A DNA stretch of 51,493 nucleotides from Myxococcales bacterium (GCA_023248595.1 JAHFEG010000004.1:1-51493), one strand, 5' to 3'; positions 1 to 8,286 are shown, counted from the stretch's first letter. A program made the numbers and translations. The notes: generated from the letters alone by a model not told the origin.

Positions 1-118
1 CCGATAGCAATTTTGCAGGAAAAAAAGTGGAGTATTGTTAAATTGCCAAGCCCCATCAAACCAATTCGACTGTCAACCATGTTTCCGGTTTAAGTGTCAA
101 TGATGTTTCCGGTTGTAC
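1..118. mobile_element. End of an insertion sequence (IS21/IS481-like), rest outside the window
   Basis: Two near-identical 20-base units, TGTCAACCATGTTTCCGGTT at 71-90 and TGTCAATGATGTTTCCGGTT at 95-114, lie 24 bases apart and are followed by GTACA. Tandem terminal repeats of this kind are typical of IS21-type ends and of some IS481-type ends. Homology to NfeD begins abruptly just after them, at 121, so they mark the element's boundary. An open frame enters from the left edge and stops at 91-93; it may be the tail of a transposase, but about 30 residues are too few to identify. The other end and any target-site duplication are outside the window. The family assignment is inference. Confidence 0.6.
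71..114. repeat. Two 20-bp direct repeats at the IS end
   Basis: The units at 71-90 and 95-114 differ at only two positions (CC versus TG after TGTCAA) and are separated by TAAG. They are probably transposase-binding sites of the element. The second unit also supplies the GTG and ATG codons that open the reading frame of the truncated nfeD. Confidence 0.75.
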
Positions 119-120
119 AC

Positions 121-1002
121 ATGCGCAAAAAAGTAGAAAATGATACAGTCGCCTGGGCGCGTTCCTTGGCAGAAGGTAAAAATCGGAATGCCGCTTGGGC
201 AGAAAATGCGGTTCGTGAATCCGTTTCTATTTCTGAAAGAGAAGCGCTTAAAGAAAAAGTAGTCGATTATATTGCAAAAGATGTGTCTGAATTGCTTGTC
301 TTAATCGACGGCAAGACAGTAGAAATAGATGGTCAAAAACAAATTTTACAGATGAAGAATGCTCAAATTATTAATTTTGAAATGAGCAATCAGCAAAAAT
401 TATTGAAGTGGTTTTCTGATCCTACTTTGATTTTTCTTTTAATGTTGATGGGATTTTTAGGTTTGTTTCTCGAATTTCAAGCGCCTGGTGTAAGCTTGCC
501 GGGAATTCTGGGTGTGCTTTGTTTGGCCTTTGTTTTTGGTTTGCAATTGTTACCACTCAATGGATTTGGTGTACTGCTTATTTTAGGAGCTATCGTATTT
601 TTTATTGCAGAAATTTACATTACGAGTTTTGGTCTATTATCTCTCGTCGGGCTTGGGCTGTTTGTGTTGGGCTCTTTTTTATTGTTTGACACGCCAGGGT
701 CAAGTTTACAGGTGGAACCAATCATGATCTGGGTTTTTGCAGGATGCATGCTATTTTTAATTGCGGGCATTGGTTATTTAATTACAAGAGCCAAAAATCA
801 GCGGCCAGCCAGCGGCGTTGATTCCCTACAGGGGAAAATGGCAACCGTCTATGAGGATATTCGTCCAGCGAAACCCGGCACAATTTATATGCAAGGATCG
901 TATTGGGTGGCTTATGCCGATGAAGAAATTAGCGAAAATACACAAATAGAAATCGTGCGCATGGAAGGTGCCCATGCTTATGTTAAAAAAATTAAAAAAT
1001 AG
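121..1002 (+). CDS. NfeD-like membrane protein, 5'-truncated
   Basis: Long-form NfeD proteins have an N-terminal ClpP-like serine protease domain, a block of membrane helices and a C-terminal OB-fold domain, and act with slipins in the membrane. Only the last part of the protease domain is left here (the RNAAWAENAVRESVS and EALKEKVVDYIAKD segments), followed by four to five hydrophobic helices at about residues 98-230 and the OB-fold (LQGKMATVYEDIRP, then GSYWVAYADEE). The catalytic Ser-Lys half is gone, replaced by the insertion-sequence end. The frame is open from 94, but homology starts at the ATG at 121, which has no clear ribosome binding site. The gene is probably a pseudogene, unless the short form still works as an adaptor for the slipin that starts 10 bases downstream. 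Confidence 0.8.
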   Translation: MRKKVENDTVAWARSLAEGKNRNAAWAENAVRESVSISEREALKEKVVDYIAKDVSELLVLIDGKTVEIDGQKQILQMKNAQIINFEMSNQQKLLKWFSDPTLIFLLMLMGFLGLFLEFQAPGVSLPGILGVLCLAFVFGLQLLPLNGFGVLLILGAIVFFIAEIYITSFGLLSLVGLGLFVLGSFLLFDTPGSSLQVEPIMIWVFAGCMLFLIAGIGYLITRAKNQRPASGVDSLQGKMATVYEDIRPAKPGTIYMQGSYWVAYADEEISENTQIEIVRMEGAHAYVKKIKK

Positions 1003-1011
1003 GAGTGCATA

Positions 1012-1764
1012 GTGGAGTTCATAGTCGAATTTAGTGTTTTGGTTGTTTTTTTTGTTTTGCTTGTTTTAGGGACAGGCGTTCGGATTTTAAAGGAATATGA
1101 ACGTGGCGTTGTTTTTCGCTTAGGGAATTGTTTGGAACAGTTACGCGGGCCCGGTCTCACGCTGCTCATTCCTTTTATCGATAAATTGACTAAAGTTGAA
1201 CTTCGAACGCTTACTTATGATGTACCTGAGCAAGATGTGATTACGCGTGACAACGTTTCTGTCAAAGTGAATGCCGTGGTTTATTTTCAAGTTGTCGATG
1301 CCAGACGGGCAATTTTGGAAGTTGAAAATTATATGTATGCAACTTCACAACTTGCGCAAACCACTTTGCGTTCTGTTTGTGGGCAGCAAGAATTAGATTC
1401 ATTGTTGACTGAGCGCGATAAAGTGAATTCACGGATTCAGGCAATTTTAGATCAGCATACTGATCCTTGGGGTGTCAAGGTAACCCTGGTTGAAGTGAAA
1501 CAAATCGATTTGCCTCAAGAAATGAAACGGGCTATGGCCAAGCAAGCAGAAGCTGAAAGAGAGCGTCGTGCGAAGGTCATTAACTCGATGGGTGAATTTG
1601 AGTCAGCGCAAAAGCTAGCTGAGGCTGCCGATATTATGGAAAAACACCCGCTCACCATTCAGCTACGCTATCTCAATACTTTGCGAGAGATTTCTGCAGA
1701 AAATAATTCAACAATCCTGTTTCCAATTCCCATTGAGTTTTTATCGTTACTGGGAAAAAAATAA
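1012..1764 (+). CDS. Slipin / band 7 (SPFH) family membrane protein
   Basis: This is a 250-residue stomatin-like protein. It has one N-terminal transmembrane helix (about residues 2-24), then the SPFH core with the hallmark segment [11 protein letters not shown], the [13 protein letters not shown] stretch and [23 protein letters not shown] charged helix follows ([16 protein letters not shown]), as in slipins that oligomerise on the inner membrane. It starts at a GTG preceded by AGGAG, immediately after the nfeD stop. Slipin and NfeD genes are commonly adjacent and their products interact, so this gene may have lost its full partner. It is intact itself. Transcription may now depend on the upstream insertion sequence. 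Confidence 0.93.
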   Translation: MEFIVEFSVLVVFFVLLVLGTGVRILKEYERGVVFRLGNCLEQLRGPGLTLLIPFIDKLTKVELRTLTYDVPEQDVITRDNVSVKVNAVVYFQVVDARRAILEVENYMYATSQLAQTTLRSVCGQQELDSLLTERDKVNSRIQAILDQHTDPWGVKVTLVEVKQIDLPQEMKRAMAKQAEAERERRAKVINSMGEFESAQKLAEAADIMEKHPLTIQLRYLNTLREISAENNSTILFPIPIEFLSLLGKK

Positions 1765-1789
1765 GTTCTTTTCCTGCACATAAAACGTG

Positions 1790-2626
1790 TCAAGAAGGGG
1801 GTTCGCGTGTGTTTTGTTCAAGGTGCTTCTTCGCATCTTCCCAATACGCATTCAAATCTTCCAGACTTGCCTCTGCCATCACCTTGCTTTCATGCTGAAA
1901 GCGCTTTTCAACGTGTTGAAATCGGGATTGAAAACGTTTGGTGGCTTTTTGTAAACAAGCTTCTGCATCTAATTTTAAATATCTGGCGATGTTAACGACT
2001 GAAAAAAGCACATCTCCTAACTCGTGTTCAATATGCGTGGCATCTTTTTCGAGCATGGCTTCTTGTAATTCAGCAATTTCCTCTTCAAAATCCAAAAGAG
2101 CTCCGTTGACATCAGGCCAACCAAATCCAGCAGCATCAGCTTTTTTAGCGACGGTTTGCGCGCGCAGTAAAGCGGGCATTGCTTTGGGAACGCCCTCTAG
2201 GACGCTATTGTTTCCAGAATTTTTTGCCGCCCGTTCTTTTTCTTTTACCTTTTCCCAATGGGGATTTTCATTGGTATTTTGTGGTTGGTTATCACCTGTA
2301 AATAAGTGCGGGTGTCTTCTGATGAGTTTTTCACGAAGGCCTTTGCAAACAGCGTTAAAATCAAAAGCATGATTTTCTTTTTGAATTTGTGCTTGAAAAA
2401 TAATTTGTAAAAGCAGGTCGCCTAGCTCTGCGCAGTGTGCAGAAGCATTTTCCTGAGTTGGACTTTCTTCTACATGATCCATCTCTTCGAGAACTTCATA
2501 GGTTTCTTCTAATAAATAAGGCCGCAAAGAAGACAGCGTTTGCGCTCTATCCCAACCACACCCGCCCGGGCTTCTTAAAAATTCCATCAGTTCACAAAGT
2601 TTCGTTACTTCTTCTTGAGGATTCAT
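1790..2626 (-). CDS. mazG: MazG nucleoside triphosphate pyrophosphohydrolase
   Basis: MazG hydrolyses NTPs and dNTPs to the monophosphate plus pyrophosphate in the cytoplasm, clearing abnormal nucleotides. At 278 residues it is slightly longer than the E. coli protein. It has the usual two tandem MazG domains: the first with EETYEVLEEMD and CAELGDLLLQIIFQA (Mg-binding EExxE and ExxD), the second with FEEEIAELQEAML and HELGDVLFSVVNIARYL. The N-terminal signature LRSPGGCGWDRAQT is also present. Its ATG directly abuts the stop codon of the MscS-type channel gene upstream, so the two are co-transcribed. It is convergent with the slipin gene, 25 bases away. Confidence 0.96.
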   Translation of the reverse strand: MNPQEEVTKLCELMEFLRSPGGCGWDRAQTLSSLRPYLLEETYEVLEEMDHVEESPTQENASAHCAELGDLLLQIIFQAQIQKENHAFDFNAVCKGLREKLIRRHPHLFTGDNQPQNTNENPHWEKVKEKERAAKNSGNNSVLEGVPKAMPALLRAQTVAKKADAAGFGWPDVNGALLDFEEEIAELQEAMLEKDATHIEHELGDVLFSVVNIARYLKLDAEACLQKATKRFQSRFQHVEKRFQHESKVMAEASLEDLNAYWEDAKKHLEQNTREPPS

Positions 2627-3730
2627 TTATTTGGCTTCCATTTTTTCATTTTGTATTGGAAAGGCAAGGCTAGTTCCGCTTTGTGCAATTACATCCATGA
2701 TGCGCAATAGTACATCTTCGCGAATTGCGAAGAAGGCATTTGTTTCATTTGTTAAAATATAGGCATGGATTTCAATATCCAATGCGTATTCGCCAAAACG
2801 AATAAAGCGAACGCGTATGGATTCGTTATCAATTCGAAGGTGAGCAAGCAGTAATTGGCGAATCTCTGTGAGAAGATAACGCATTTGGTCAGCCGTTGTT
2901 TCATGACGAAGTCCAAGGATACTATGAAAACGGAAACGATCCCGCGCATCGAAATTTTCTAATTCCATTTGGGACAGGTCAGAATTTGGAACGGAAATTA
3001 AAGTGCGTTCTAAGGTTCTAATTTTGGTGCTACGTAGCCCAATCTCTTCGACGGTTCCTTGTTGTTTGCCAAATCGACAAGAATCACCGACGCGAATCGG
3101 TTGATCCAAAATAAGCATGGCTCCACCAAAGAGGTTCTCTAGAGTTTTTTGAGCTGCTAAAGCAATAGCGATACCACCAATACCAAGCCCAGTAATCAGA
3201 GCTGTAACTTCAAAACCTAAATTCTGCAGGGCTGTTAATATAGCGAGAAGCACAACAGAAGTTTTAAAAATCCTTCGAATGAGCGGTAGCATGGTGATAA
3301 TGCTGATTTTATTTTTTTTAATTAAGCTTTCTGCTAGCCATCCACTAAAAGTATCAACAGCGCGAAATGATAGCCAGGTCAAATCAAAAACCAACACCAA
3401 TTTTTCAATAAGCACAAAAATCTCTTTTGCACTTTGATTAAGATGTATAAAATGGAGGCCGATGGCAAAGCATGCCAGCAAAAATCCAATACGAAGCGGC
3501 GCGAAGAAGGTTTTTAAAACTGCCTTATCGAATAAAGGAAAATGCTTAATCAAGAGATGACAAGAAGCACGAAGAGACAACTTGGTCAAATACCAAGATA
3601 CAAAATAGGATAAGAATAGAAGAGCAATTAGGCTGCTCCATTGCCATAAAGCAACGTCTAAAAAAGAAGCTTTAAAAAACAGAGCCGGCAAAAATTCTTT
3701 TAAGGTGTCACCAAGAAGCGTTGATTGCAT
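2627..3730 (-). CDS. MscS-family mechanosensitive ion channel
   Basis: A 367-residue inner-membrane protein with about five hydrophobic helices in its first 200 residues. The last carries the Gly/Ala-rich pore helix (ITGLGIGGIAIALAAQKTLE) and the conserved LFGGAMLILDQPIRVGD. A cytoplasmic MscS beta domain follows, with VEEIGLRSTKIRTLERT and ISVPNSDLSQMELENFDARDR. Such channels open under membrane tension and release solutes in hypo-osmotic shock. A strong AGGAGG site lies six bases before the ATG. The gene sits between the phosphomevalonate kinase and mazG genes on the same strand. It resembles larger YnaI/YbdG-type relatives rather than minimal MscS, but the subfamily is uncertain. Confidence 0.93.
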   Translation of the reverse strand: MQSTLLGDTLKEFLPALFFKASFLDVALWQWSSLIALLFLSYFVSWYLTKLSLRASCHLLIKHFPLFDKAVLKTFFAPLRIGFLLACFAIGLHFIHLNQSAKEIFVLIEKLVLVFDLTWLSFRAVDTFSGWLAESLIKKNKISIITMLPLIRRIFKTSVVLLAILTALQNLGFEVTALITGLGIGGIAIALAAQKTLENLFGGAMLILDQPIRVGDSCRFGKQQGTVEEIGLRSTKIRTLERTLISVPNSDLSQMELENFDARDRFRFHSILGLRHETTADQMRYLLTEIRQLLLAHLRIDNESIRVRFIRFGEYALDIEIHAYILTNETNAFFAIREDVLLRIMDVIAQSGTSLAFPIQNEKMEAK

Positions 3731-3745
3731 AAAAAGCCTCCTGCT

Positions 3746-4747
3746 TTATGTGAGATTTTCAGCTTGGACGCCTAAAGCCAAAAAGTCTAGAGGTAAATAT
3801 TCTAGATCTAATGGCGCTAAATCTTGCAAAAATTGGGCTTTTTGTTCGATAGGTATGAAACACAACGCCATATCACCGCCACCAGCTCCGCTCGGTTTTG
3901 CGGCGCCTCCATGCTCTTTGGCAATCTGCGCTAAATGCCGATGCTTGTCTGTAACAATATTGATTTTTGCCTTTTGTCCCAATATTTGTAGCGAAGACGA
4001 AATCTCATTTGTTAATGTGGTCAGTAAAGACCAATCAGGTTTCAAACAAAGGGGGTCACGCAAGGCCAGAGCTTGTTCTCCTAAATTCTTCATGATGGCA
4101 CGATATTCACGCGGATCCTGATTTTTTAATTGGGAAACTGCTTTTAAAAACAAACGCGTGTCCTGCGCTTTTCTGGTAAACACACCGATGATAGAATTTG
4201 GATTAATTGCTAATGTCAAAGCACTTATTGTTGGCAGAGAATTTTCTAATGATGACTGAAAAGATAAAAGGCCACCATAGCAAGAAGCCGCAATATCAAT
4301 TCCAGATCCTGCTTGGTGTGTAAATGCTTTGTGCGCTTCAAAGCTCAAAGAAAAAATAGCATCACGATCCAAAAAAGGTCCGTCCAAGCATTGTGCTGCT
4401 AAACTTGTGGTGACTGCCGCCGAGGAACCTAGGCCAAGTTTGCAAATTTTATCTTTTGTTTGATGATAAAGCGCGGAAGAATCAATTTGTAATTTTTTCG
4501 GATGGGCAAAATTATATCTGTTTTGCGCGGCGCTTAATACGAGATTGATTAATTCGAATTCTGGAGCAGGGTGGGGAAGATCAACAAGACCTCGATTCAT
4601 GGATTGTATTTGCCAATTGGGAGCTGAGTGACTTGTCACATAGGCTCTTTTGTTAACGGCGGTCACAATGCCTGGGTAGCCTTCTAAAACAGCATATTCT
4701 CCTGCAATCACAAGTTTTCCCGGGGCACTGGTGATGCACTTGTTCAT
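3746..4747 (-). CDS. Phosphomevalonate kinase (GHMP family)
   Basis: This enzyme phosphorylates 5-phosphomevalonate to 5-diphosphomevalonate in the mevalonate route to isoprenoids. The three GHMP motifs are visible: an N-terminal APGKLVIAGEYAVLEG, the ATP loop LGLGSSAAVTTSLA, and a C-terminal KPSGAGGGDMAL. The internal QAGSGIDIAASCYGG with the preceding motifs points to phosphomevalonate kinase rather than mevalonate kinase, which is the main alternative. Length (333) is normal. Its ATG overlaps the TGA of mvaD (ATGA), so translation is coupled. Mevalonate kinase, HMG-CoA synthase, HMG-CoA reductase and IPP isomerase are not in this window. Confidence 0.9.
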   Translation of the reverse strand: MNKCITSAPGKLVIAGEYAVLEGYPGIVTAVNKRAYVTSHSAPNWQIQSMNRGLVDLPHPAPEFELINLVLSAAQNRYNFAHPKKLQIDSSALYHQTKDKICKLGLGSSAAVTTSLAAQCLDGPFLDRDAIFSLSFEAHKAFTHQAGSGIDIAASCYGGLLSFQSSLENSLPTISALTLAINPNSIIGVFTRKAQDTRLFLKAVSQLKNQDPREYRAIMKNLGEQALALRDPLCLKPDWSLLTTLTNEISSSLQILGQKAKINIVTDKHRHLAQIAKEHGGAAKPSGAGGGDMALCFIPIEQKAQFLQDLAPLDLEYLPLDFLALGVQAENLT

Positions 4748-5718
4748 ATTAACTTTGCCCCAGGGCCTGGTTTGGCGATGTCTATTTGAACAATGCCTTC
4801 TATTTTTCTTAACTCGTTGGTAATGGCTTGAGCTTGCTGAGCTTGGCAGAGAACTTTAACATGCGGTCCCGCATCCATGGTAAAATAGCAGTGAGCGCCG
4901 TCATCTCTTAAAGCTTTAACCCGATTCATGACAGTGATGGTGAGAGGTTCAAAATACCAAAAGGCAGGTTTGGCCGCAAGCATGGAAGCATGCATTTTAA
5001 GTGTTGAGTGTTCTGTGAGTTCTCCCAAAGTTTTAAAATCACCCTGCATCGCCGCTCGCGTCGCCTCTTCTAAATCTTGGGCATGGGTAGCAATCCAAGA
5101 AGAGTAGTAAGGCGAGGTTGCGCTGGTGTGCATCATCCCTGCACGTGATGAGATCTTTTTAGGAGTAGATGCGCATTGAACGACGATGAGCCTAACATCT
5201 AGAGAAGGATCGGTTGTAAGGGGTTCGGCATAACCCCCAGTTTTATCAACAGGAGATCCCGGATGCATGTAAACAAATTCGCCAAAAATACTGCGCGCAG
5301 CAGATCCCGAACCTACCCTCGCCAATTGGCTTAAATCGATGGGATTTAAATTTAAGGAAAAAAGCTGATTGGCTGCCAAGCTTAAAGCGGCAAATCCAGA
5401 AGCAGAAGAAGCCAGCCCACTTCGTGTGGGGACATCATTTCTGGAATCCACTAAACAATGTTGATCATTTTTACTAAGGGCACGAACGATATCTAAAAAA
5501 AGCTGCACGCGTAAAAGAGGTTCGCCAATTTGTTGTTGGTTATTTAGGACAAAAACATCTTGTGGCGCATCAATAAAAGATAACGCTGTTTGTGTTCCAA
5601 AATTTTCCAGAGTTAAGGAAAGCGATCCCGTGGCAGGAAGATTTAAATGGCCTGGAAGTTTGCCCCAGTATTTAATGAGTGCGATATTGGTGTGCGCATA
5701 AGCGCAAGTGCTTTTCAT
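4744..5718 (-). CDS. mvaD: Diphosphomevalonate decarboxylase
   Basis: The enzyme converts mevalonate 5-diphosphate to isopentenyl diphosphate with ATP. Diagnostic features are the N-terminal AHTNIALIKYWGK, the SRNDVPTRSGLASSASGFAA phosphate-binding segment, the GSGSAARSIFGEFVYM motif containing the conserved Ser-Arg, and the C-terminal HCYFTMDAGPHVKVLC with the catalytic-loop Asp. The ATG at 5718 was preferred over an in-frame TTG at 5736 because family homology begins just after it; neither has a strong ribosome binding site. It begins 26 bases after the 3' end of tRNA-Cys and overlaps the kinase gene by four bases. Bacterial use of the mevalonate pathway is patchy and is a useful taxonomic clue. 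Confidence 0.96.
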   Translation of the reverse strand: MKSTCAYAHTNIALIKYWGKLPGHLNLPATGSLSLTLENFGTQTALSFIDAPQDVFVLNNQQQIGEPLLRVQLFLDIVRALSKNDQHCLVDSRNDVPTRSGLASSASGFAALSLAANQLFSLNLNPIDLSQLARVGSGSAARSIFGEFVYMHPGSPVDKTGGYAEPLTTDPSLDVRLIVVQCASTPKKISSRAGMMHTSATSPYYSSWIATHAQDLEEATRAAMQGDFKTLGELTEHSTLKMHASMLAAKPAFWYFEPLTITVMNRVKALRDDGAHCYFTMDAGPHVKVLCQAQQAQAITNELRKIEGIVQIDIAKPGPGAKLI

Positions 5719-5744
5719 GGATAAAATGAATCCCAAAGAAAACT

Positions 5745-5818
5745 TGGAGGTGCCGATCGGAATTGAACCGATGTAGGCGGTTTTGCAGACCGCTCCCTAA
5801 CCACTCGGGCACGGCACC
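5745..5818 (-). tRNA. tRNA-Cys (GCA)
   Basis: A 74-base tRNA can be folded by eye: acceptor stem GGTGCCG pairs with CGGCACC, D stem CCC/GGG, anticodon stem GCGGT/ACCGC around the loop CTGCAAA (anticodon GCA), and T arm ATCGG-TTCAATT-CCGAT. The discriminator base is U, as expected for tRNA-Cys, and the CCA end is encoded. It lies just upstream of mvaD on the same strand, so the two may share a transcript that is processed at the tRNA 3' end. Confidence 0.97.
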
Positions 5819-5831
5819 TTTTCGAATAAGC

Positions 5832-5860
5832 TTCTTAAAACAAGTTACTCAGATGGTCAA
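5832..5860 (-). promoter_or_regulatory. Candidate sigma-70 promoter for tRNA-Cys and the mevalonate genes
   Basis: On the minus strand TTGACC (5855-5860) and TAAGAA (5832-5837) are separated by exactly 17 bases, and the tRNA begins 13 bases after the -10 element. The placement is right for a stable-RNA promoter. No other promoter is evident between here and mvaD. Confidence 0.5.
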
Positions 5861-5865
5861 GATAA

Positions 5866-6471
5866 TCATGCTTGAGCTCCACCAGGAACATTCATAAAGG
5901 CATAAGGTGACACACCGACCTGACTAAAAGTATGGTTCCAACGTTCTGAAACAGGAACATCAAACATAATTTCCGGATAAAAAGGCGTATTTAACCAACC
6001 TCCACCACATAATTCAGTTTCAAGTTGCCCAGGTCCCCAACCTGCATAGCCTAATATCAGTTCAAATCGGCCTGGTAGTTTACCAGCAGCAGCATCGTCA
6101 AGCAGTTCCCTTGAAGGTGTAATAGAAATGGTATCGCAAAGAACGAGGCCGGCAGTCAGAGGTTTATTAGCTTCATGTTCATAAAGTAAAAACCCAGAAT
6201 TTTTTGAAACGGGGCCGCCATAAAGCACTGTGCGATCAGCAACTTTTGGCTTGATCGAAAGATCTTCCAATAATTCATGTAAGGATAGCTCGGTTTGTTG
6301 GCTGATGATAAATCCCATAGCGCCTTCGTCTTGATGCATGGCAACCGCGATAACGGCGTTTTTGAAAATAGAATCAATGAGAGAAGGAGGGGCGGCAAGA
6401 AAGGAAGGTGCGATATGATGAGACACTTGATCCTCCGTTGAGATTTTAAAATTTGAAACGCGCTTTTCCAT
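5866..6471 (-). CDS. YqgE/AlgH family protein (DUF179)
   Basis: This is a roughly 200-residue cytoplasmic protein of the UPF0301 family. Visible hallmarks are AMGFIISQ near the N-terminus, the VLYGGPV motif and the C-terminal LILGYAGWGPGQLETEL followed by GGWL. The molecular role is not established; AlgH was first linked to alginate regulation in Pseudomonas. The reading frame runs further upstream, but the ATG at 6471 is chosen because homology begins just after it and a longer start would overlap the divergent gene at 6608. The tRNA-Cys promoter begins within six bases of its stop codon. Confidence 0.93.
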   Translation of the reverse strand: MEKRVSNFKISTEDQVSHHIAPSFLAAPPSLIDSIFKNAVIAVAMHQDEGAMGFIISQQTELSLHELLEDLSIKPKVADRTVLYGGPVSKNSGFLLYEHEANKPLTAGLVLCDTISITPSRELLDDAAAGKLPGRFELILGYAGWGPGQLETELCGGGWLNTPFYPEIMFDVPVSERWNHTFSQVGVSPYAFMNVPGGAQA

Positions 6472-6607
6472 GTTATTATGCTTTTTGTGAAATAAAAAAG
6501 AATGCTTACTTGTACCTTTTTTAAGGTAACACAAACTAAAAAGCAGGAGTAGATAGATGGTTTTATCTCTTTTGTTTTTTGAAGTATGAAAGGTATACGA
6601 GGAAAGT

Positions 6608-6982
6608 ATGCGAGATGCAGGTGACAACAATTTCCCGGATGAAAATAACCCTGAAATAGAGCGAGATTCATCTGCTCGCAGTGTTTCTGATTGGATAAAA
6701 AAGACACTCATCACTGGTACTTCAGCAGAACCATTTTTTTCTTTGCTCGCACAGGCAGAAAAAACAAGGCGTGATGTGATGCAAGCAGTGACGCGTGAAT
6801 TGCGAGGATTTCTAAGCGGTATCGAGGTTCAGGATATTTTGCTAAAAGTTTTATCAAATGCAAAATTAGAAGTGCATGCCACGATTAGACTAGTGCCGGA
6901 TCAAGAAGTGGTTAAGAAACCTAAGTCAAAGGTGGCGCCTAAAAAGAACGCACCCAAAAAACGCAGTTCTAAATCTCCTTAG
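6608..6982 (+). CDS. Hypothetical protein with a Lys-rich tail
   Basis: A 124-residue soluble protein of unknown function. The first 30 residues are acidic and probably disordered. The middle (about 45-100) looks helical, with AEKTRRDVMQAVTRELRGFL followed by a short VEDILL-like helix and a KLEVHATIRLVPD strand. The last 25 residues are very rich in Lys and Pro, which suggests nucleic-acid or polyanion contact. From memory, short proteins with this 'RRD..AVTREL..FL...IRLVPD' layout occur in Deltaproteobacteria, but this was not checked. GAGGAA precedes the ATG. Its 3' end overlaps the convergent oxidoreductase gene by 14 bases. Confidence 0.75.
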   Translation: MRDAGDNNFPDENNPEIERDSSARSVSDWIKKTLITGTSAEPFFSLLAQAEKTRRDVMQAVTRELRGFLSGIEVQDILLKVLSNAKLEVHATIRLVPDQEVVKKPKSKVAPKKNAPKKRSSKSP

Positions 6983-8213
6983 ATCGCGATAAATTTTTTA
7001 GGCCCCCAATCCCAAAGGAGCAAAGGCTTTTTAAAACTGCTAATTTTACATTTGCATTAGGTTTAGGATTTTGACCTCGACCCATCCGATGCAATTGATC
7101 TGTATACCAAGTAATTTCTAATGGAAAAAATTTGTCTAGACTCTTAAATCCAGTTGTGAGCTGGTAAATTTTAGATTGGCAGTTTTCATCTGCGAGTAAT
7201 TCGTTTGGGAAATTATAATTGGTGGCTAAACTGCGAGCGAGTCCAATAACGTGACATGCTCCAGAATTAAGCGCGGCATCCATCGCTTTACGGGTACGAA
7301 ATCCTCCTGTCAGCATGAGTGGCGTTTTAATTAATTGAGAAACCTTTTCACAGTATTCTAAAAAATAAGCTTCTCTTTTTTGAGTGCTTTTTTTAAGTTT
7401 AGATGATTTTCCCATCATCACTGGCGCTTCATATGTTCCTCCAGATATTTCAATCAAATCAATTCCAGCTTTTGATAAAATATCGACAACCTGCATGGAT
7501 TCTTCTTCGCTGAATCCGCCTCTCATAAAATCTGCAGAATTGAGCTTGATGCCAATGGGAAAATTGGGCCCTACTTTAGTGCGTATCGCACGATAGATTT
7601 CTAGAGCAAAACGAATACGGCCTTCAAGTGTTCCGCCCCAGTCATCGGTACGGTGGTTATGATGAGGAGAAAGAAATTGGCTGACCAGATAACCATGAGC
7701 TCCATGAATTTGAATTCCAGAGAACCCACAATTTTTTAGTGTTTCTGCGGCGTAGGCAAATCTAGAAATGATGTCGAGAATTTCTGTTTCTTGCAGTTCT
7801 CTCGGGGTAGCAAACATGACATTCATGGGCGCAGGATATGGTATCGCGGAAGGAGCAACCGGATCGCGGGACAATACTCTTGGAGTTTGTTTACCAGGGT
7901 GATTCAGTTGGGCCCATAATTGTGTTTGATTTGCTTTTGCTGCGATAGCCCATCGCTTCAAAGAAGCTTCATTGGTATTTGTCTTTTCAACCACGACATT
8001 ATGAGGCTCTCCTAAAGCGCGAGAATCAATCATAATATTACCTGAAATGACAAGGCCACAACCACCATGAGCCCATTTGCTGTAAAGGCGTTCAAATTGG
8101 GGCCCAGGGTTATGACTGTGATCGGCCATGTTTTCACTCATCGCCGCTTTCGCTATTCGATTCTTAAGGATGGTTCCACATGGAAGCGTCAGCGGTGAAG
8201 CAATTGTAGGCAT
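6969..8213 (-). CDS. NADH:flavin oxidoreductase, Old Yellow Enzyme family
   Basis: A 414-residue FMN-dependent TIM-barrel enzyme. It shows the N-terminal PLTLPCGTILKNRIAKAAMSE entry, the AQLNHPGKQTPR segment, the active-site GIQIHGAHGYLVSQFLSP followed by NHRTDDWGG, and the phosphate-binding LMLTGGFRTRKAMDAAL. No Fe-S or second flavin domain follows, so this is the simple OYE form rather than a 2,4-dienoyl-CoA reductase. Family members reduce activated C=C bonds of enones or nitro compounds using NAD(P)H; the true substrate cannot be inferred. The gene stands alone, convergent with the small gene at 6608 and 73 bases downstream of trmB. Confidence 0.93.
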   Translation of the reverse strand: MPTIASPLTLPCGTILKNRIAKAAMSENMADHSHNPGPQFERLYSKWAHGGCGLVISGNIMIDSRALGEPHNVVVEKTNTNEASLKRWAIAAKANQTQLWAQLNHPGKQTPRVLSRDPVAPSAIPYPAPMNVMFATPRELQETEILDIISRFAYAAETLKNCGFSGIQIHGAHGYLVSQFLSPHHNHRTDDWGGTLEGRIRFALEIYRAIRTKVGPNFPIGIKLNSADFMRGGFSEEESMQVVDILSKAGIDLIEISGGTYEAPVMMGKSSKLKKSTQKREAYFLEYCEKVSQLIKTPLMLTGGFRTRKAMDAALNSGACHVIGLARSLATNYNFPNELLADENCQSKIYQLTTGFKSLDKFFPLEITWYTDQLHRMGRGQNPKPNANVKLAVLKSLCSFGIGGLKNLSRSKEI

Positions 8214-8286
8214 AGTTTCTCCGCGATAAATGTAGCCGTGGTATTGATATCAGAACGCGGCAGCAAAACATTTTAATCCATGTCTG

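Noticed and set aside
1938-2372. Plus-strand open frame opposite mazG
   Set aside because: It is antisense to a clear mazG gene, with no ribosome binding site or recognisable protein features. Similar antisense frames opposite the kinase, secD, queA and SpoIID-like genes were dropped for the same reason.
6572-6599. Promoter TTGTTT/TATACG ahead of 6608
   Set aside because: The implied start site would fall within or after the ribosome binding site, leaving no leader.
6472-6714. N-terminal extension of the AlgH/YqgE protein
   Set aside because: It would overlap the divergent gene at 6608, and family homology begins after the ATG at 6471.
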